Source of the DNA: Streptomyces sp. CB02959
GTDB lineage: Bacteria; Actinomycetota; Actinomycetes; Streptomycetales; Streptomycetaceae
Length of the DNA: 64,000 bases
Assembly: GCF_002803155.1 (NCBI RefSeq)
Contig: NZ_NNBP01000019.1
Coordinates: 62,001 to 126,000, forward strand
Direction of reading: 5' to 3'
Part shown: positions 8,717 to 17,329 of the stretch, in pieces
Layout: every line of letters starts with the position of its first letter
Position numbering within the stretch: position 1 is the stretch's first letter
Notes under the pieces: model-generated
Told to the model about the DNA's origin: nothing
What the model saw: only the letters and a program-made list of their open reading frames with translations
Databases searched by the model: none
Position numbers and translations under genes: made by a program

Positions 8717-9406
8717 GTGATCCGATTCGACAACGTCTCCAAGACCTACCCGAAGCAGAACCGCCCCGCCCTCAGGGACGTCTCCCTGGAGATCGAGCGT
8801 GGCGAGTTCGTCTTCCTGGTGGGCTCCTCGGGCTCCGGTAAGTCCACCTTCCTGCGACTGCTCCTCCGCGAGGAGCGCGCCAGCCATGGCGCCGTCCACG
8901 TACTGGGGAAGGACCTGGCCAAACTCTCCAACTGGAAGGTGCCCCAGATGCGCCGCCAGGTGGGGACGGTCTTCCAGGACTTCCGGCTGCTCCCCAACAA
9001 GACGGTGGGACAGAACGTCGCCTTTGCCCTGGAAGTGATCGGCAAACCGCGCGGGCAGATCCGCAAGACGGTGCCCGAAGTCCTCGAACTCGTCGGCCTC
9101 GGCGGCAAGGAGGACCGCATGCCGGGCGAGCTGTCCGGCGGTGAGCAGCAGCGCGTCGCCATCGCGCGGGCCTTCGTCAACCGCCCGTTGCTGCTCATCG
9201 CCGACGAGCCCACCGGAAACCTCGACCCGCAGACCTCCGTCGGCATCATGAAGCTGCTGGACCGGATCAACCGCACCGGGACGACGGTGGTCATGGCCAC
9301 CCACGACCAGCAGATCGTCGACCAGATGCGCAAGCGGGTCATGGAACTCGAGAAGGGCCGGCTCGTACGCGACCAGTCGCGCGGCGTGTACGGCTACCAG
9401 CACTGA
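8717..9406 (+). CDS. ftsE: Cell-division ABC transporter ATPase FtsE
   Basis: The ATPase of the FtsEX complex, which couples ATP hydrolysis at the membrane to activation of peptidoglycan hydrolases during division. The 229-residue protein has Walker A GSSGSGKST, a Q-loop (VFQDFRLL), the ABC signature LSGGEQQR, Walker B LLIADEP and the switch histidine in ATHDQQIVD. Start GTG 8717. The ftsX start follows 9 bp after the stop, so the two are one operon. The 295-bp upstream gap should hold its promoter and that of the divergent small gene. Confidence 0.96.
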   Translation: MIRFDNVSKTYPKQNRPALRDVSLEIERGEFVFLVGSSGSGKSTFLRLLLREERASHGAVHVLGKDLAKLSNWKVPQMRRQVGTVFQDFRLLPNKTVGQNVAFALEVIGKPRGQIRKTVPEVLELVGLGGKEDRMPGELSGGEQQRVAIARAFVNRPLLLIADEPTGNLDPQTSVGIMKLLDRINRTGTTVVMATHDQQIVDQMRKRVMELEKGRLVRDQSRGVYGYQH

Positions 9407-9415
9407 AAGGACGCC

Positions 9416-10327
9416 ATGCGCGCCCAGTTCGTCCTGTCGGAGATCGGCGTCGGTCTCCGCCGAAATCTCACGATGACCTTCGCCGTCATCGTGTCGGTGG
9501 CCCTCTCGCTCGGCCTGTTCGGCGCTTCACTGCTGATGCGCGACCAGGTCAGCACGATGAAGGGCTACTGGTACGACAAGGTCAACGTCTCCATCTTCTT
9601 CTGCAACAAGAACGACGCCGAGACGGCCGCCAACTGCGCCAAGGGCGCGGCGACCGAGCAGCAGAAGAACGACATCCTGGCCGAGCTGCGCCGGCTGCCG
9701 CTGGTGCAGAACGTGGAGCACGAGACCAGCGACCAGGCGTACAAGCACTACAAGGAGCAGTTCGGCGACACGCCGGTGGCCGGGCTGGTGACGCCCGACC
9801 AGCTGCCGGAGTCCTTCCGGGTCAAGCTCAAGGACCCGACGAAGTTCGACGTCATCAAGTCGGCGTTCTCCGAACGGCCCGGCGTCGAGCAGGTGCAGGA
9901 CCAACGGGACACCGTCGAGCCGCTGTTCCGTCTCCTGGACGGTATGCGGTACGCGGCCCTGGGCGTCATGGGCCTGATGCTGGTGGTGGCGCTGATGCTG
10001 ATCGTCAACACCGTGCGGGTCTCCGCCTTCAGCCGCCGCCGGGAGACCGGCATCATGCGGCTGGTCGGCGCGTCCAGCTTCTACATCCAGATGCCGTTCA
10101 TCATGGAGGCCGCCATCGCCGGCCTCATCGGCGCCGTGTTCGCCTGCGTCCTGCTCGTCGGCGGCAAGTACTTCATGATCAACCAGTGGTTGGCCAAGCA
10201 GATCCAGGTGGTCAACTTCATCGGCTGGGACTCGGTCCTGGCGGTGCTCCCGCTGGTCCTCCTCATCGGTCTGCTGATGCCCGCGCTCGCCGCGTTCTTC
10301 GCGCTGCGCAAGTACCTCAAGGTGTGA
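9416..10327 (+). CDS. ftsX: Cell-division permease-like protein FtsX
   Basis: Membrane partner of FtsE, 303 residues. Topology is the usual four spans: TM1 about 20-42, a ~140-residue extracellular domain containing two cysteines (FFCNKND...NCAKG), TM2 about 182-205, TM3 about 225-250, TM4 about 275-298. The cytoplasmic RRRETGIMRLVGAS segment before TM3 is the FtsE contact region of the family. Start ATG 9416 is preceded by GAAAGGACGCC. A terminator hairpin lies just after the stop, so the ftsEX transcript ends before the protease gene. Confidence 0.96.
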   Translation: MRAQFVLSEIGVGLRRNLTMTFAVIVSVALSLGLFGASLLMRDQVSTMKGYWYDKVNVSIFFCNKNDAETAANCAKGAATEQQKNDILAELRRLPLVQNVEHETSDQAYKHYKEQFGDTPVAGLVTPDQLPESFRVKLKDPTKFDVIKSAFSERPGVEQVQDQRDTVEPLFRLLDGMRYAALGVMGLMLVVALMLIVNTVRVSAFSRRRETGIMRLVGASSFYIQMPFIMEAAIAGLIGAVFACVLLVGGKYFMINQWLAKQIQVVNFIGWDSVLAVLPLVLLIGLLMPALAAFFALRKYLKV

Positions 10328-10335
10328 GCTTCACC

Positions 10336-10373
10336 AAGGGCGCCGTACGGTCAACTCACCGTACGGCGCCTTT
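10336..10373 (+). terminator. Terminator after ftsX
   Basis: Inverted repeat GGCGCCGTACGGT / ACCGTACGGCGCC (10339-10351 and 10358-10370), loop CAACTC, followed by TTT and flanked by further A-T pairs. It starts within 10 bp of the ftsX stop. Confidence 0.85.
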
Positions 10374-10381
10374 GTGTCGCC

Positions 10382-10387
10382 TAGACT
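10382..10387 (+). promoter_or_regulatory. Candidate -10 box of the S41 protease gene (leaderless)
   Basis: TAGACT ends 7 nt before the ATG at 10395, and no ribosome binding site fits between. It lies immediately after the ftsX terminator. Confidence 0.5.
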
Positions 10388-10394
10388 CACCGGC

Positions 10395-11582
10395 ATGTCG
10401 GGCCCGTGTTCGTACGACCGGCCCCGCCGCATCCGCCGCGGGGCGGCCCTGACGTTGTTCCTCACCGGGGTGCTCGCCGCGGGCGCGGCCACCGGGACCT
10501 GGGACCAGGCCGGGGACGTCGCGGAACCCGCCGCCCGCAGCCGCCCCGCCACGGGCGCGGTCGCCGACCGGGCGTCCGTCGAACGGGCCGCGGCGCAGGC
10601 CACCGCGGACGGCAAGTCCGGTGCGCAGGCCGCCGCCGACGTCGTCAGCCGCAGCGGCGACCGCTGGTCGGCGGTCTACACCCCCGGCGAATTCGAGGAC
10701 TTCCAAGCCCAGTTGGGCGGCACCTACGTCGGCGTCGGACTGTGGGTGCGGCAGCAGGGCGGCGGCCGGATCACGGTCTCCCGGGTGCAGCCCGGCGGCC
10801 CCGCCGCCCGCGCCGGTATCGCCGTCGGCGACCGCCTCGACGCCGTCGACGGCCGGCCCGCCCAGGGCCGACCGGTCACCGAGACCGTCGCTCGGCTCCG
10901 CGGCGACGGCCCTGGGGGCTCCGGCGCCGCCGCCGGCACCCCCGTCCGGCTGGACCTCCGGCGCGGTGCCCGCCAGTGGAGCGTGACCCTGCGCCGCACC
11001 CGCCTGCACACCGAGAACGTCACCGTGCACCGCCCGGCCGGCGGCGGCCCGACCCGTATCAAGATCACCGCGTTCGCCAAGGGCACCGGCGCCGCCGTCC
11101 GCCGCGCGGTGCGCACCGCCGACCCGCGCGAGGGCCTGCTGCTGGACCTGCGCGGCAACACCGGCGGCCTGGTGACCGAGGCCGTCGCCACCGCCTCGGT
11201 CTTCCTCGACGGCGGCCTGGTCGCCATCTACGACGTGCACGGCAGCCAGCGCGCCCTGTACGCCGAGGGCACCGGCGACACCCGGACTCCGCTGGTGGTG
11301 CTGGTGGACGGCGGCACGATGAGCGCCGCCGAGCTGCTGTCCGGGGCCCTCCAGGACCGCGGTCGGGCGGTCGTGGTGGGCTCCCCGACGTTCGGCAAGG
11401 GCTCGATCCAGATGCCCAGCGAGCTCCCGGGCGGTTCGGTCGCGGAGCTGACCGTCGGCCATTACCGGACCCCGGCCGGCCGGGCGGTGGACGGCGCCGG
11501 CATCACCCCGGACCTGATCGTCGAGGACCATGCCGAGAAACGGGCCCGGACAGTATTGAGTGGCCTCGGCACCGGTACGTAG
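10395..11582 (+). CDS. C-terminal processing protease (S41 family, PDZ)
   Basis: A 395-residue membrane-anchored serine protease of the CtpA/Tsp family. ATG 10395 was preferred to an in-frame upstream start inside the ftsX terminator. Layout: basic N-terminus and one membrane anchor (about 14-34), a helical linker, a PDZ domain (about 95-165, with the VGVGLWVRQ carboxylate-binding region and GPAARAGIAVGDRLDAVDG), then the S41 fold. The catalytic dyad is visible: Ser310 in GGTMSAAELL and Lys335 in PTFGKGS, 25 residues apart as usual. It acts outside the membrane, probably trimming or degrading exported proteins. It sits between ftsX and smpB; the next start follows after 18 bp. Confidence 0.93.
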   Translation: MSGPCSYDRPRRIRRGAALTLFLTGVLAAGAATGTWDQAGDVAEPAARSRPATGAVADRASVERAAAQATADGKSGAQAAADVVSRSGDRWSAVYTPGEFEDFQAQLGGTYVGVGLWVRQQGGGRITVSRVQPGGPAARAGIAVGDRLDAVDGRPAQGRPVTETVARLRGDGPGGSGAAAGTPVRLDLRRGARQWSVTLRRTRLHTENVTVHRPAGGGPTRIKITAFAKGTGAAVRRAVRTADPREGLLLDLRGNTGGLVTEAVATASVFLDGGLVAIYDVHGSQRALYAEGTGDTRTPLVVLVDGGTMSAAELLSGALQDRGRAVVVGSPTFGKGSIQMPSELPGGSVAELTVGHYRTPAGRAVDGAGITPDLIVEDHAEKRARTVLSGLGTGT

Positions 11583-11600
11583 TGCGAAAATGGCCGCACT

Positions 11601-12101
11601 ATGGCTACCAAGGGCAAGGGCAAAGAGAAGGACGACGGGCGCAAGCTCGTCGCGCAGCACAAGAAGGCGCGGCACGACTACCACATTCTGGACACCTATG
11701 AGTGTGGTCTGGTGCTGACCGGCACCGAGGTGAAGTCGCTGCGTCAGGGCCGGGCGTCGCTCGTGGACGGATTTGTCCAGATCGACGGCGGCGAAGCGTG
11801 GCTGCACAACGTACATATCCCGGAATACGCGCAGGGCACCTGGACCAATCACAGTGCCCGGCGGAAGCGGAAGCTGCTGATGCACCGCGCCGAGATCGAC
11901 AAGCTGGAGGTCAAGTCCCAGGACTCGGGTCACACGATCGTGCCGCTGGCCCTGTATTTCAAGGGCGGCCGGGCCAAGGTCGAGATCGCACTGGCCAAGG
12001 GCAAGAAGGAGTGGGACAAGCGGCAGACGCTGCGCGAGCAGCAGGATCGGCGGGAGACGGACCGGGCGATCTCGGCGGTCCGGCGCCGGCAGCGGGCCTG
12101 A
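11601..12101 (+). CDS. smpB: SsrA-binding protein SmpB
   Basis: RNA-binding partner of tmRNA in trans-translation; it brings tmRNA to stalled ribosomes. The 166-residue protein has the family core (HDYHILDTYECGLVLTGTEVKSLR, HNVHIPEY, KRKLLMHRAEI) and the basic C-terminal tail (REQQDRRETDRAISAVRRRQRA) that mimics the mRNA path. Start ATG 11601. The ssrA gene itself lies 125 bp downstream on the same strand, so both parts of the system are adjacent. Confidence 0.97.
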   Translation: MATKGKGKEKDDGRKLVAQHKKARHDYHILDTYECGLVLTGTEVKSLRQGRASLVDGFVQIDGGEAWLHNVHIPEYAQGTWTNHSARRKRKLLMHRAEIDKLEVKSQDSGHTIVPLALYFKGGRAKVEIALAKGKKEWDKRQTLREQQDRRETDRAISAVRRRQRA

Positions 12102-12173
12102 CGTCACCGGCGGCCGGACCGGGGTTCGCAGCGGCCGCCGGGAATATGCTGGCACCCTCGTGCGTTGGTCACG

Positions 12174-12203
12174 TACGATGGGGTCACACCCCGCGAGGGT
12201 GTG
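12174..12203 (+). promoter_or_regulatory. Probable ssrA promoter -10 and leader hairpin
   Basis: TACGAT at 12174-12179 fits a -10 box; the -35 match is poor. Just downstream, CACACCC-CGCGA-GGGTGTG (12185-12203) forms a perfect 7-bp hairpin. It would lie in the 5' leader of the precursor, removed when the mature end at 12227 is made. Confidence 0.4.
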
Positions 12204-12226
12204 GCACCACCTTGAAAAGAAAACAT

Positions 12227-12594
12227 GGGGATGATCGGTTTCGACAGCGGATGTCGAAGCAGGGGAAGCGAGTCGAGGAAGCGGCAATGATCTCGTAAAC
12301 CATATGCCGAAACCAATAATCGCCAACACCAAGCGCGATTCCTTCGCCCTCGCTGCCTAAGTAGCGACTTGCGAAGTGTCAGCCCGGGGCTGTTCCCGAC
12401 CCGGATCCTGGCATCAGCTAGGGGACTTCACTTCTGAACCCGGTCACGGGGTGCAGTAAGGACAACTAACAGTGACTGAGCCCGTCGGAGACTTGTCCGC
12501 GTGATCTCCGGGGCCGAGAAAATCGAAGCGGACTGCACTCGGAGAAGCCCTGATTCCACACCGTTGGACGCGGGTTCGATTCCCGCCATCTCCA
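12227..12594 (+). ncRNA. ssrA: tmRNA (transfer-messenger RNA)
   Basis: Rescues stalled ribosomes. The 5' GGGGATG pairs with 3' CATCTCC (12587-12593) to form the acceptor stem, with A12594 as discriminator; CCA is not encoded. The 3' end has the T-arm GGGTTCGATTCCC. The resume codon is GCC at 12322 and the tag frame (12322-12360) encodes ANTKRDSFALAA followed by TAA. The tag ends in the usual ALAA degradation signal. At 12 residues it is shorter than the S. coelicolor tag as I recall it. Mature length is about 368 nt. A strong terminator follows 20 bp downstream. Confidence 0.95.
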
Positions 12595-12613
12595 CAATTC
12601 CCATGTGATCGAG

Positions 12614-12655
12614 AGCCCCGCCGTTCCGGACCGGAACGGCGGGGCTTTCGTTTTT
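12614..12655 (+). terminator. Rho-independent terminator of ssrA
   Basis: A perfect 14-bp stem AGCCCCGCCGTTCC / GGAACGGCGGGGCT with loop GGACC, then TTCGTTTTT. Confidence 0.92.
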
Positions 12656-12708
12656 CCCGCCCGGGTCCGGCCCGTCCGGTGCCGTCCCTCCGGCCCGTCG
12701 GACGGCCG

Positions 12709-13310
12709 TCAGGACCGCCGGGCCGCGGCTGCCGCGGCCGCCGCGGTGATCGCCAGGGCCAGGGCCGCCGCCGCGGCCGGTACGGCGTACCCGGCGGCGG
12801 ACGACGGCAGGTGTTCCGCGGCCCAGCCGCCGGTCGCGGAGCCGGCCGCGATGCCGGTCAGTAGTGCGGTCACCGCCAGCGTCGTCCCCTCGTTCAGCCG
12901 GCCCGCCGGAGTGCGGGACTGGACCAGGCCCATGCCGGTGACCATGACCGGGGCGGTGGCCGTACCGGCCGTCAGCAGGGCGGCGGCGAGCAGCACCGGC
13001 GCGCCCGTGGCGGCGGCCGCCGGCGGCAGGGTCAGCAGGGCGGCCATCGCGGCGACGCAGCCCAGGAAGCGCCGGGCGGGGCGGGCCGCCGCCGGCAGCA
13101 GGCCGAGCAGCAGTCCGGTCGCGCCGGACCCGGCGGCCTGGAGGGCGAGCAGCGCGCCGGCCGCCGGGCAAGGAGGCCCGCGGCCGCGAAGGCGCGGGTG
13201 CCGGGGGCGGTGAAGATCCGGGCGTACGGGGAGCGCCGGCGGGCGGGGCGGGGGTGTGCGGTCCGGGGCGTCACGGGGCGGGCGGCCAGCAGGAGGATCA
13301 TGTCCGCCAC
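12709..13310 (-). pseudogene. MFS transporter remnant with internal deletion and frame change
   Basis: The minus strand carries two pieces of one transporter in different frames. From about 13310 to 13165 the frame gives an MFS-like cytoplasmic N-terminus (RRRSPYARIFTAPGTRAFAAAGLLAR). From about 13165 down to the stop at 12709 another frame gives the C-terminal six-helix half (LLALQAAGSGATGLLLGLLP, GMGLVQSRTPAGRLNEGTTL, GGWAAEHLP). An intact member would be about 400 residues, so roughly 600 bp covering helices 1-6 appear lost at the junction. The remaining gene cannot make a functional transporter. No transposon is visible at the scar. Confidence 0.75.
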
Positions 13311-13447
13311 GGTCGCGGTGCGGCCCGGTGGCCGTCCAACACCTGGACGGGGCGATTGACGCAGTGGTGCGGTGAGTGTCCGGGCGGGGGCGTCCGAGCT
13401 GCCGGAACCCGGTGTGCGGGGCCGGTGCCCGGTGTGAGGATGGGGCC

Positions 13448-14440
13448 GTGCCGTACGCCATCGACCCCCGGCTGCTGCGGGCGTTCACCGCCGTCGCCGA
13501 AGAGCTGCACTTCACCCGGGCCGCCGCCCGGCTCTACGTCGCCCAGCAGGCGCTCAGCCGCGATGTCCGGCGGCTGGAGCGGGAGTTGGGGGCCCAGCTG
13601 TTCGTCCGGAACACCCGGCAGGTGGCGCTGACCGCGGAGGGCGAGCGGCTGCTGCCGTACGCGCGGCGGGTGTTGGCGGCCCACGAGGAGTTGGCGGCGG
13701 CCTTCCGGGCGGAGCCCGCGCGGCCGCTGGTGGTGGACGTGGGAGCGCCGGTCGGGACCGCGTACCGGGTGCTGGAGGAGGCCCGGCGGCGGGTGCCGGA
13801 CAGCTGCGAACTGGTCGCGCGGTTCCACAGCGGGCTGACCGGTGCCGCCGCGGCGTTGGCGGCCGGGCGGCTGGACGTCTCCTTCGGGCGGTTCGCGGGG
13901 CTGCCGGGCCCGGCCCGGACCGGGCTGGTCCACCGGCCGGTCAGGTTGGAGCCGATGGCGGTGCTGCTGCGCGCGGATCATCCGCTGGCCGGTGCGGCCG
14001 CCGTGCCGTTGGGCCGGCTGGCCGGCGAGACCCTCTACGCGGCCGCCGGGAACCCGCACACCGCGGAGTGGACGGATCTGGCGGCGCGGCTCTTCGCGGG
14101 GCGGGGGATCGCGATGGCGGAGCCGTTCCCGGAGATCGAGGGGGCGGAGGAGTTCGTCCGGGTGGTGCGCAAGCGCGGCTGGTCGGTGCTGGCGAGTACG
14201 GAGTTCATCGAGGTGCCGGGGATGGTGCTGCGGCCGGTGGTGGATCCGGTGCCGTTGTCGCCGGTGGGGATGGTGTGGCGGCGGGGGCTGCGGCATCCCG
14301 GGCTGGACGCGCTGCGCGCCGCGGCCCGGGAACTGGGCGCCCGGGAGGGCTGGTTGACGCTCCCCGGCGACGGCTGGTGGCTGCCGGCGGCGGACGCCGC
14401 GGCGATGGACGTGTCCGCGGCGGGCGCTGAGGGGCCGTAG
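13448..14440 (+). CDS. LysR-family transcriptional regulator
   Basis: A 330-residue regulator. GTG 13448 is chosen because the winged-helix domain starts at once (VPYAIDPRLLRAFTAVAEELHFTRAAARLYVAQQALSRDVRRLE spans about residues 1-45) and GAGG lies 11 nt upstream. The C-terminal effector-binding domain (about 90-300) has the periplasmic-binding-like fold of the family. It is divergent from the MFS remnant (gap about 140 bp), the usual arrangement for a LysR regulator and its target, so its original target may be that deleted gene. The ligand is unknown. Confidence 0.88.
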   Translation: MPYAIDPRLLRAFTAVAEELHFTRAAARLYVAQQALSRDVRRLERELGAQLFVRNTRQVALTAEGERLLPYARRVLAAHEELAAAFRAEPARPLVVDVGAPVGTAYRVLEEARRRVPDSCELVARFHSGLTGAAAALAAGRLDVSFGRFAGLPGPARTGLVHRPVRLEPMAVLLRADHPLAGAAAVPLGRLAGETLYAAAGNPHTAEWTDLAARLFAGRGIAMAEPFPEIEGAEEFVRVVRKRGWSVLASTEFIEVPGMVLRPVVDPVPLSPVGMVWRRGLRHPGLDALRAAARELGAREGWLTLPGDGWWLPAADAAAMDVSAAGAEGP

Positions 14441-14626
14441 GATCCCGCCGGGTGCCCGGCGGCGAGGAGCCGCCCGCGACCGCGACGTGATCGATGTCTC
14501 TTTACGGGACGCATATCCGTACCCGCGTACAGGCAACCAACGGCACTGAAATTCCTTCCTTACGGAAGGACATCGCGTGCGAACGATGTGTGCGAACAGG
14601 ACTAGTGGATGGAACAGGGGGGAGTC

Positions 14627-15163
14627 GTGCAGCGACGTTCCGTGCTCGCGACGACGATGGCCGCACTCGCCTTGACCGTCACCGCCGGGCTGGGCCTGGC
14701 CGGCTGCGGCTCGGGGCGGATGGCGGCACTGCACGGCTACTGCAAGACCAAGGGCCTGAGCTGGAAGGTCACCGTCCTCAAGGAGGCGCCGCGCAGCACC
14801 CATCGGGAGGCGCGGCTCTCGGTCGTGAACAAGGGCTCGCAGCCGTGCGTCTTCGACGGCTTCCCCACGTTCGCGGTCCACGTCGGCAAGGGGCCGGAGT
14901 CGGACGGCAAGGGGCAGGGCCGCACCATGCCGATAGACCTTGCGCGCGGGGGCACGGTGACGACCAGCCTGCGCTACAAGGACCACGGGCCCGGTATGAC
15001 GCCCGCCGACTGCCTGGTCAGCAATGACGAGGCGGTGGTCGGCGCGCCCCGCGACCACCACCAGAAGGCGATAAAGGTCCGGGACGAGAAGGGCAAGAAG
15101 ACCCGGATGAACATCTGCGAGCAGACCATCTGGATGGGTCCGCCCGTCGCACCCGCCGGCTGA
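14627..15163 (+). CDS. DUF4232-like secreted lipoprotein
   Basis: A 178-residue lipoprotein. GTG 14627 has a strong AGGGGGGAG five bases upstream, preferred over an ATG six codons earlier. The signal peptide (VQRRSVLATTMAALALTVTAG) ends in a lipobox LAGC with the acylated Cys27. The mature part (ARLSVVNKGSQPCVFDGFPTFAVHV, a late CEQTIW segment) resembles the beta-sandwich DUF4232 family common in actinomycetes, with paired cysteines. Its function is unknown; it should sit on the outer face of the membrane. It converges with the cyclase gene at 15224. Confidence 0.8.
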   Translation: MQRRSVLATTMAALALTVTAGLGLAGCGSGRMAALHGYCKTKGLSWKVTVLKEAPRSTHREARLSVVNKGSQPCVFDGFPTFAVHVGKGPESDGKGQGRTMPIDLARGGTVTTSLRYKDHGPGMTPADCLVSNDEAVVGAPRDHHQKAIKVRDEKGKKTRMNICEQTIWMGPPVAPAG

Positions 15164-15223
15164 CGACGTCCGGCCGGAACCGGCCGCCCGATCGGCCGTC
15201 CGGCGGATTCCGCCGGGCGCGGG

Positions 15224-17128
15224 TCAGCCGCCCTCGCCGGTCGGGGCGGGCATCCGGGCGCCGGGCCCCGGGACGGTGCTCCGTGCCGGCGGGCCCGGCC
15301 GGGCCCGTAACCAGAACTCGGCGGCCAGGGTCGGGGCCAGCGGTCGCAGCGCGCCGGTGTCCGGTTGCAGCGACGTCAGGACCGGACGCAGCGCCTCCGG
15401 GCGGATCAGGCCCAGCGCCGCCAGCCGGGAGTCCTCGCACAGCGCGGCCAGCGCCCGGCGGTTCCGGCGCAGCCCGGCATGCAGCTCCGCGCTGTGCACG
15501 CGCCGTCCGCCGCGGCCCAGGACCGGGCCGGGCACGGTGCCGCGCATCGCCGCGACCAGCACCGGTTTGCCACCGCCGCCCGGCACCCGGTCCGCGAGCC
15601 GGACCGCCAGCGCCGCCTCGATCACCGCGTCGTCCAGGAACGGCGCCTCGTACGCCACGCCGTGCGCCGAGGTCAGCGCGTCGACGCCGCGCACCCGCTC
15701 GCCGGCCCGGACCGCGGCGGCGGCCAACTCGTGCTGCGCGCGCAGCGGGTCGAACGGCTCCGGTGCCGCGGCGGCGGCCGCGCGCAGCAGCCGGCGGACC
15801 GTGGCGACCGCGTCCGGATGCGCCCAGGGCGGCATCGCCGGGAGCTCCTCCCAGTCCGTCCCGCCGGGCCGGCGGCGGGCGCCGGGGGCGATCCGGTCGG
15901 CGCCGGCGGCCAGCCACCGGGGGTAGCAGCGGCCGCCGAGCAGGGTGCGCGCGGTGGCCGGCAGCGTCCAGGGGGCGAGCCGCCGGGCCCGGCGGGCCAG
16001 CCGGAGGGCCTCGCGGAGGTCGCCGCGGGCCAGGGAGTTGAGCGCCACCGGCCGGAGCGCGAACAGCTCGTCGCCGCCGATCCCGGCCAGGTGCATCCGG
16101 GAGCCGAACTTCGCGACCAGCCGCGCCTGGTGGATCAGCCGGGCGGCCTCCCGGACGGCGGCCAGCGGCCCGGCGGGGTCGGTATGTGCGGGCTGTGCGG
16201 GTGGGGTGTACCAGGTGGGGGCGTCGGTGTACGGGAGGGAGAGGTGGCGGCCCTCGTGGCGGACCTGGCTGAGACGGTAGGCGCTGTGGGCGCTCCACAG
16301 GGGGTCGTCGTCGGCCGGGTCGCGGCCCTCCCAGGCGGTGGTGATCAGCTCGGTCCCGTCGCGAGCGGCCAGGAAGCACAGGCTGGTGGAGTCCAGGCCG
16401 CCGGAGAGGTCGGCGCTGAGGGTGGCCCGGTGCGTCCGGGCGTGCACGGCCGCGCTGAGGGCCTCCCGCACCGCCTCGGCGGCGTCCGGAAGCGGGAGGT
16501 CCGGCTCCGGCGGGTGCCACCAGCGGTCCTCGCGGTAGCGGCCGGCCGGGTCGTGGGTGGCGCAGTGGCCGGGCGGTACGGCGTGCACCGCGTGCCAGGG
16601 GGTGCGCAGCGTCAGCGGCAGCGGGGCGCCGGGCGCGAGCAGGCGGGTGGCCAGCGCCTCCTCGTCGACCGTGCCGGTCCGCGGGGCGCCGGGCAGGCCG
16701 GCGGCGGCCGCCGGGCGGGCCAGTGCGGCCAGGTCCTGCGGGCGGCTGCCCAGCACGGTCAGCCCGGCGAGGTCGGTGCGGTGCAGTTGGCGGACGGCGG
16801 AGAGGCTGCCCTGGGCGCGGACCTCGGCGCCCATGTAGGCCAGCAGGAAGAAGCTGCCGGGGAGTTCCTGGCGGAGCTCGGCGAGGTCGTCGAGGCCGCG
16901 CAGCCGGCGCAGCAGCCGGGCCAGTGCGCCCGGGGTGGCCGAGGTCGTGCCGAGCAGCACCGCGCAGCGCGGGCCGACCCGCGCGGTGACCAGCTCCTCG
17001 CGCTGCCAGTGCCCGACGATCCAGGGGCGGCCGGAGAGGTGGGGGACGGTACGGGTGGCCCGGGTGCGGGGCAGGCAGGCGGCGAGCCGGTCGGCGGCGG
17101 GGTGGTCGGGGAACACCAGGAAGTCCAC
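15224..17128 (-). CDS. Asparagine-synthetase-like macrolactam cyclase (lasso type), orphan
   Basis: A 634-residue protein, start GTG 17128 with AAGGAG 10 nt upstream. The N-terminal third is a class II glutamine-amidotransferase-like domain that lacks the N-terminal catalytic cysteine (it starts VDFLVFPDHP), so it should not hydrolyse glutamine. The C-terminal synthetase domain carries the ATP-pyrophosphatase loop SADLSGGLDSTSLCFLA and the IGGDELFAL motif, meaning substrate carboxyl adenylation. This layout is that of lasso-peptide cyclases, in particular the type I associate with the albusnodin family. No lasso B1/B2 protein, transporter or obvious precursor lies nearby. It could act on a distant precursor or be a relic. 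A 13-bp tandem repeat lies upstream. Confidence 0.8.
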   Translation of the reverse strand: MDFLVFPDHPAADRLAACLPRTRATRTVPHLSGRPWIVGHWQREELVTARVGPRCAVLLGTTSATPGALARLLRRLRGLDDLAELRQELPGSFFLLAYMGAEVRAQGSLSAVRQLHRTDLAGLTVLGSRPQDLAALARPAAAAGLPGAPRTGTVDEEALATRLLAPGAPLPLTLRTPWHAVHAVPPGHCATHDPAGRYREDRWWHPPEPDLPLPDAAEAVREALSAAVHARTHRATLSADLSGGLDSTSLCFLAARDGTELITTAWEGRDPADDDPLWSAHSAYRLSQVRHEGRHLSLPYTDAPTWYTPPAQPAHTDPAGPLAAVREAARLIHQARLVAKFGSRMHLAGIGGDELFALRPVALNSLARGDLREALRLARRARRLAPWTLPATARTLLGGRCYPRWLAAGADRIAPGARRRPGGTDWEELPAMPPWAHPDAVATVRRLLRAAAAAAPEPFDPLRAQHELAAAAVRAGERVRGVDALTSAHGVAYEAPFLDDAVIEAALAVRLADRVPGGGGKPVLVAAMRGTVPGPVLGRGGRRVHSAELHAGLRRNRRALAALCEDSRLAALGLIRPEALRPVLTSLQPDTGALRPLAPTLAAEFWLRARPGPPARSTVPGPGARMPAPTGEGG

Positions 17129-17290
17129 GGGGTTACCGCTCCTTGGCCTCGGGGCTGGGGGAGGGCGGACGGAGGCCGGGGCCGTCCGGCCGCGACCGGC
17201 CGGACCGGCCTCGGTGGTGCCGGGGCGGGGAGGCGCCCCGGCAGGGTGATCGCGCGGCGGCGGGGGGATGTCAGGAGCTGTACCGTCCGC

Positions 17291-17329
17291 CGGTGATCCG
17301 CTGCGGTGATCCGCTGCGGTGATCGGTGC
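17291..17329 (-). repeat. Three tandem 13-bp repeats upstream of the cyclase gene
   Basis: CGGTGATCCGCTG occurs twice exactly (17291-17303, 17304-17316) and a third time with changes at the end (17317-17329). They lie about 165-200 bp upstream of the cyclase start, inside the 603-bp divergent gap towards narK. They may be a regulatory array or simple slippage product. Confidence 0.7.

Noticed and set aside
12587..12660. Integration site or integrative element at the 3' end of ssrA
   Set aside because: The ssrA 3' end is followed directly by its terminator and the MFS remnant; no integrase or duplicated 3' end is present.
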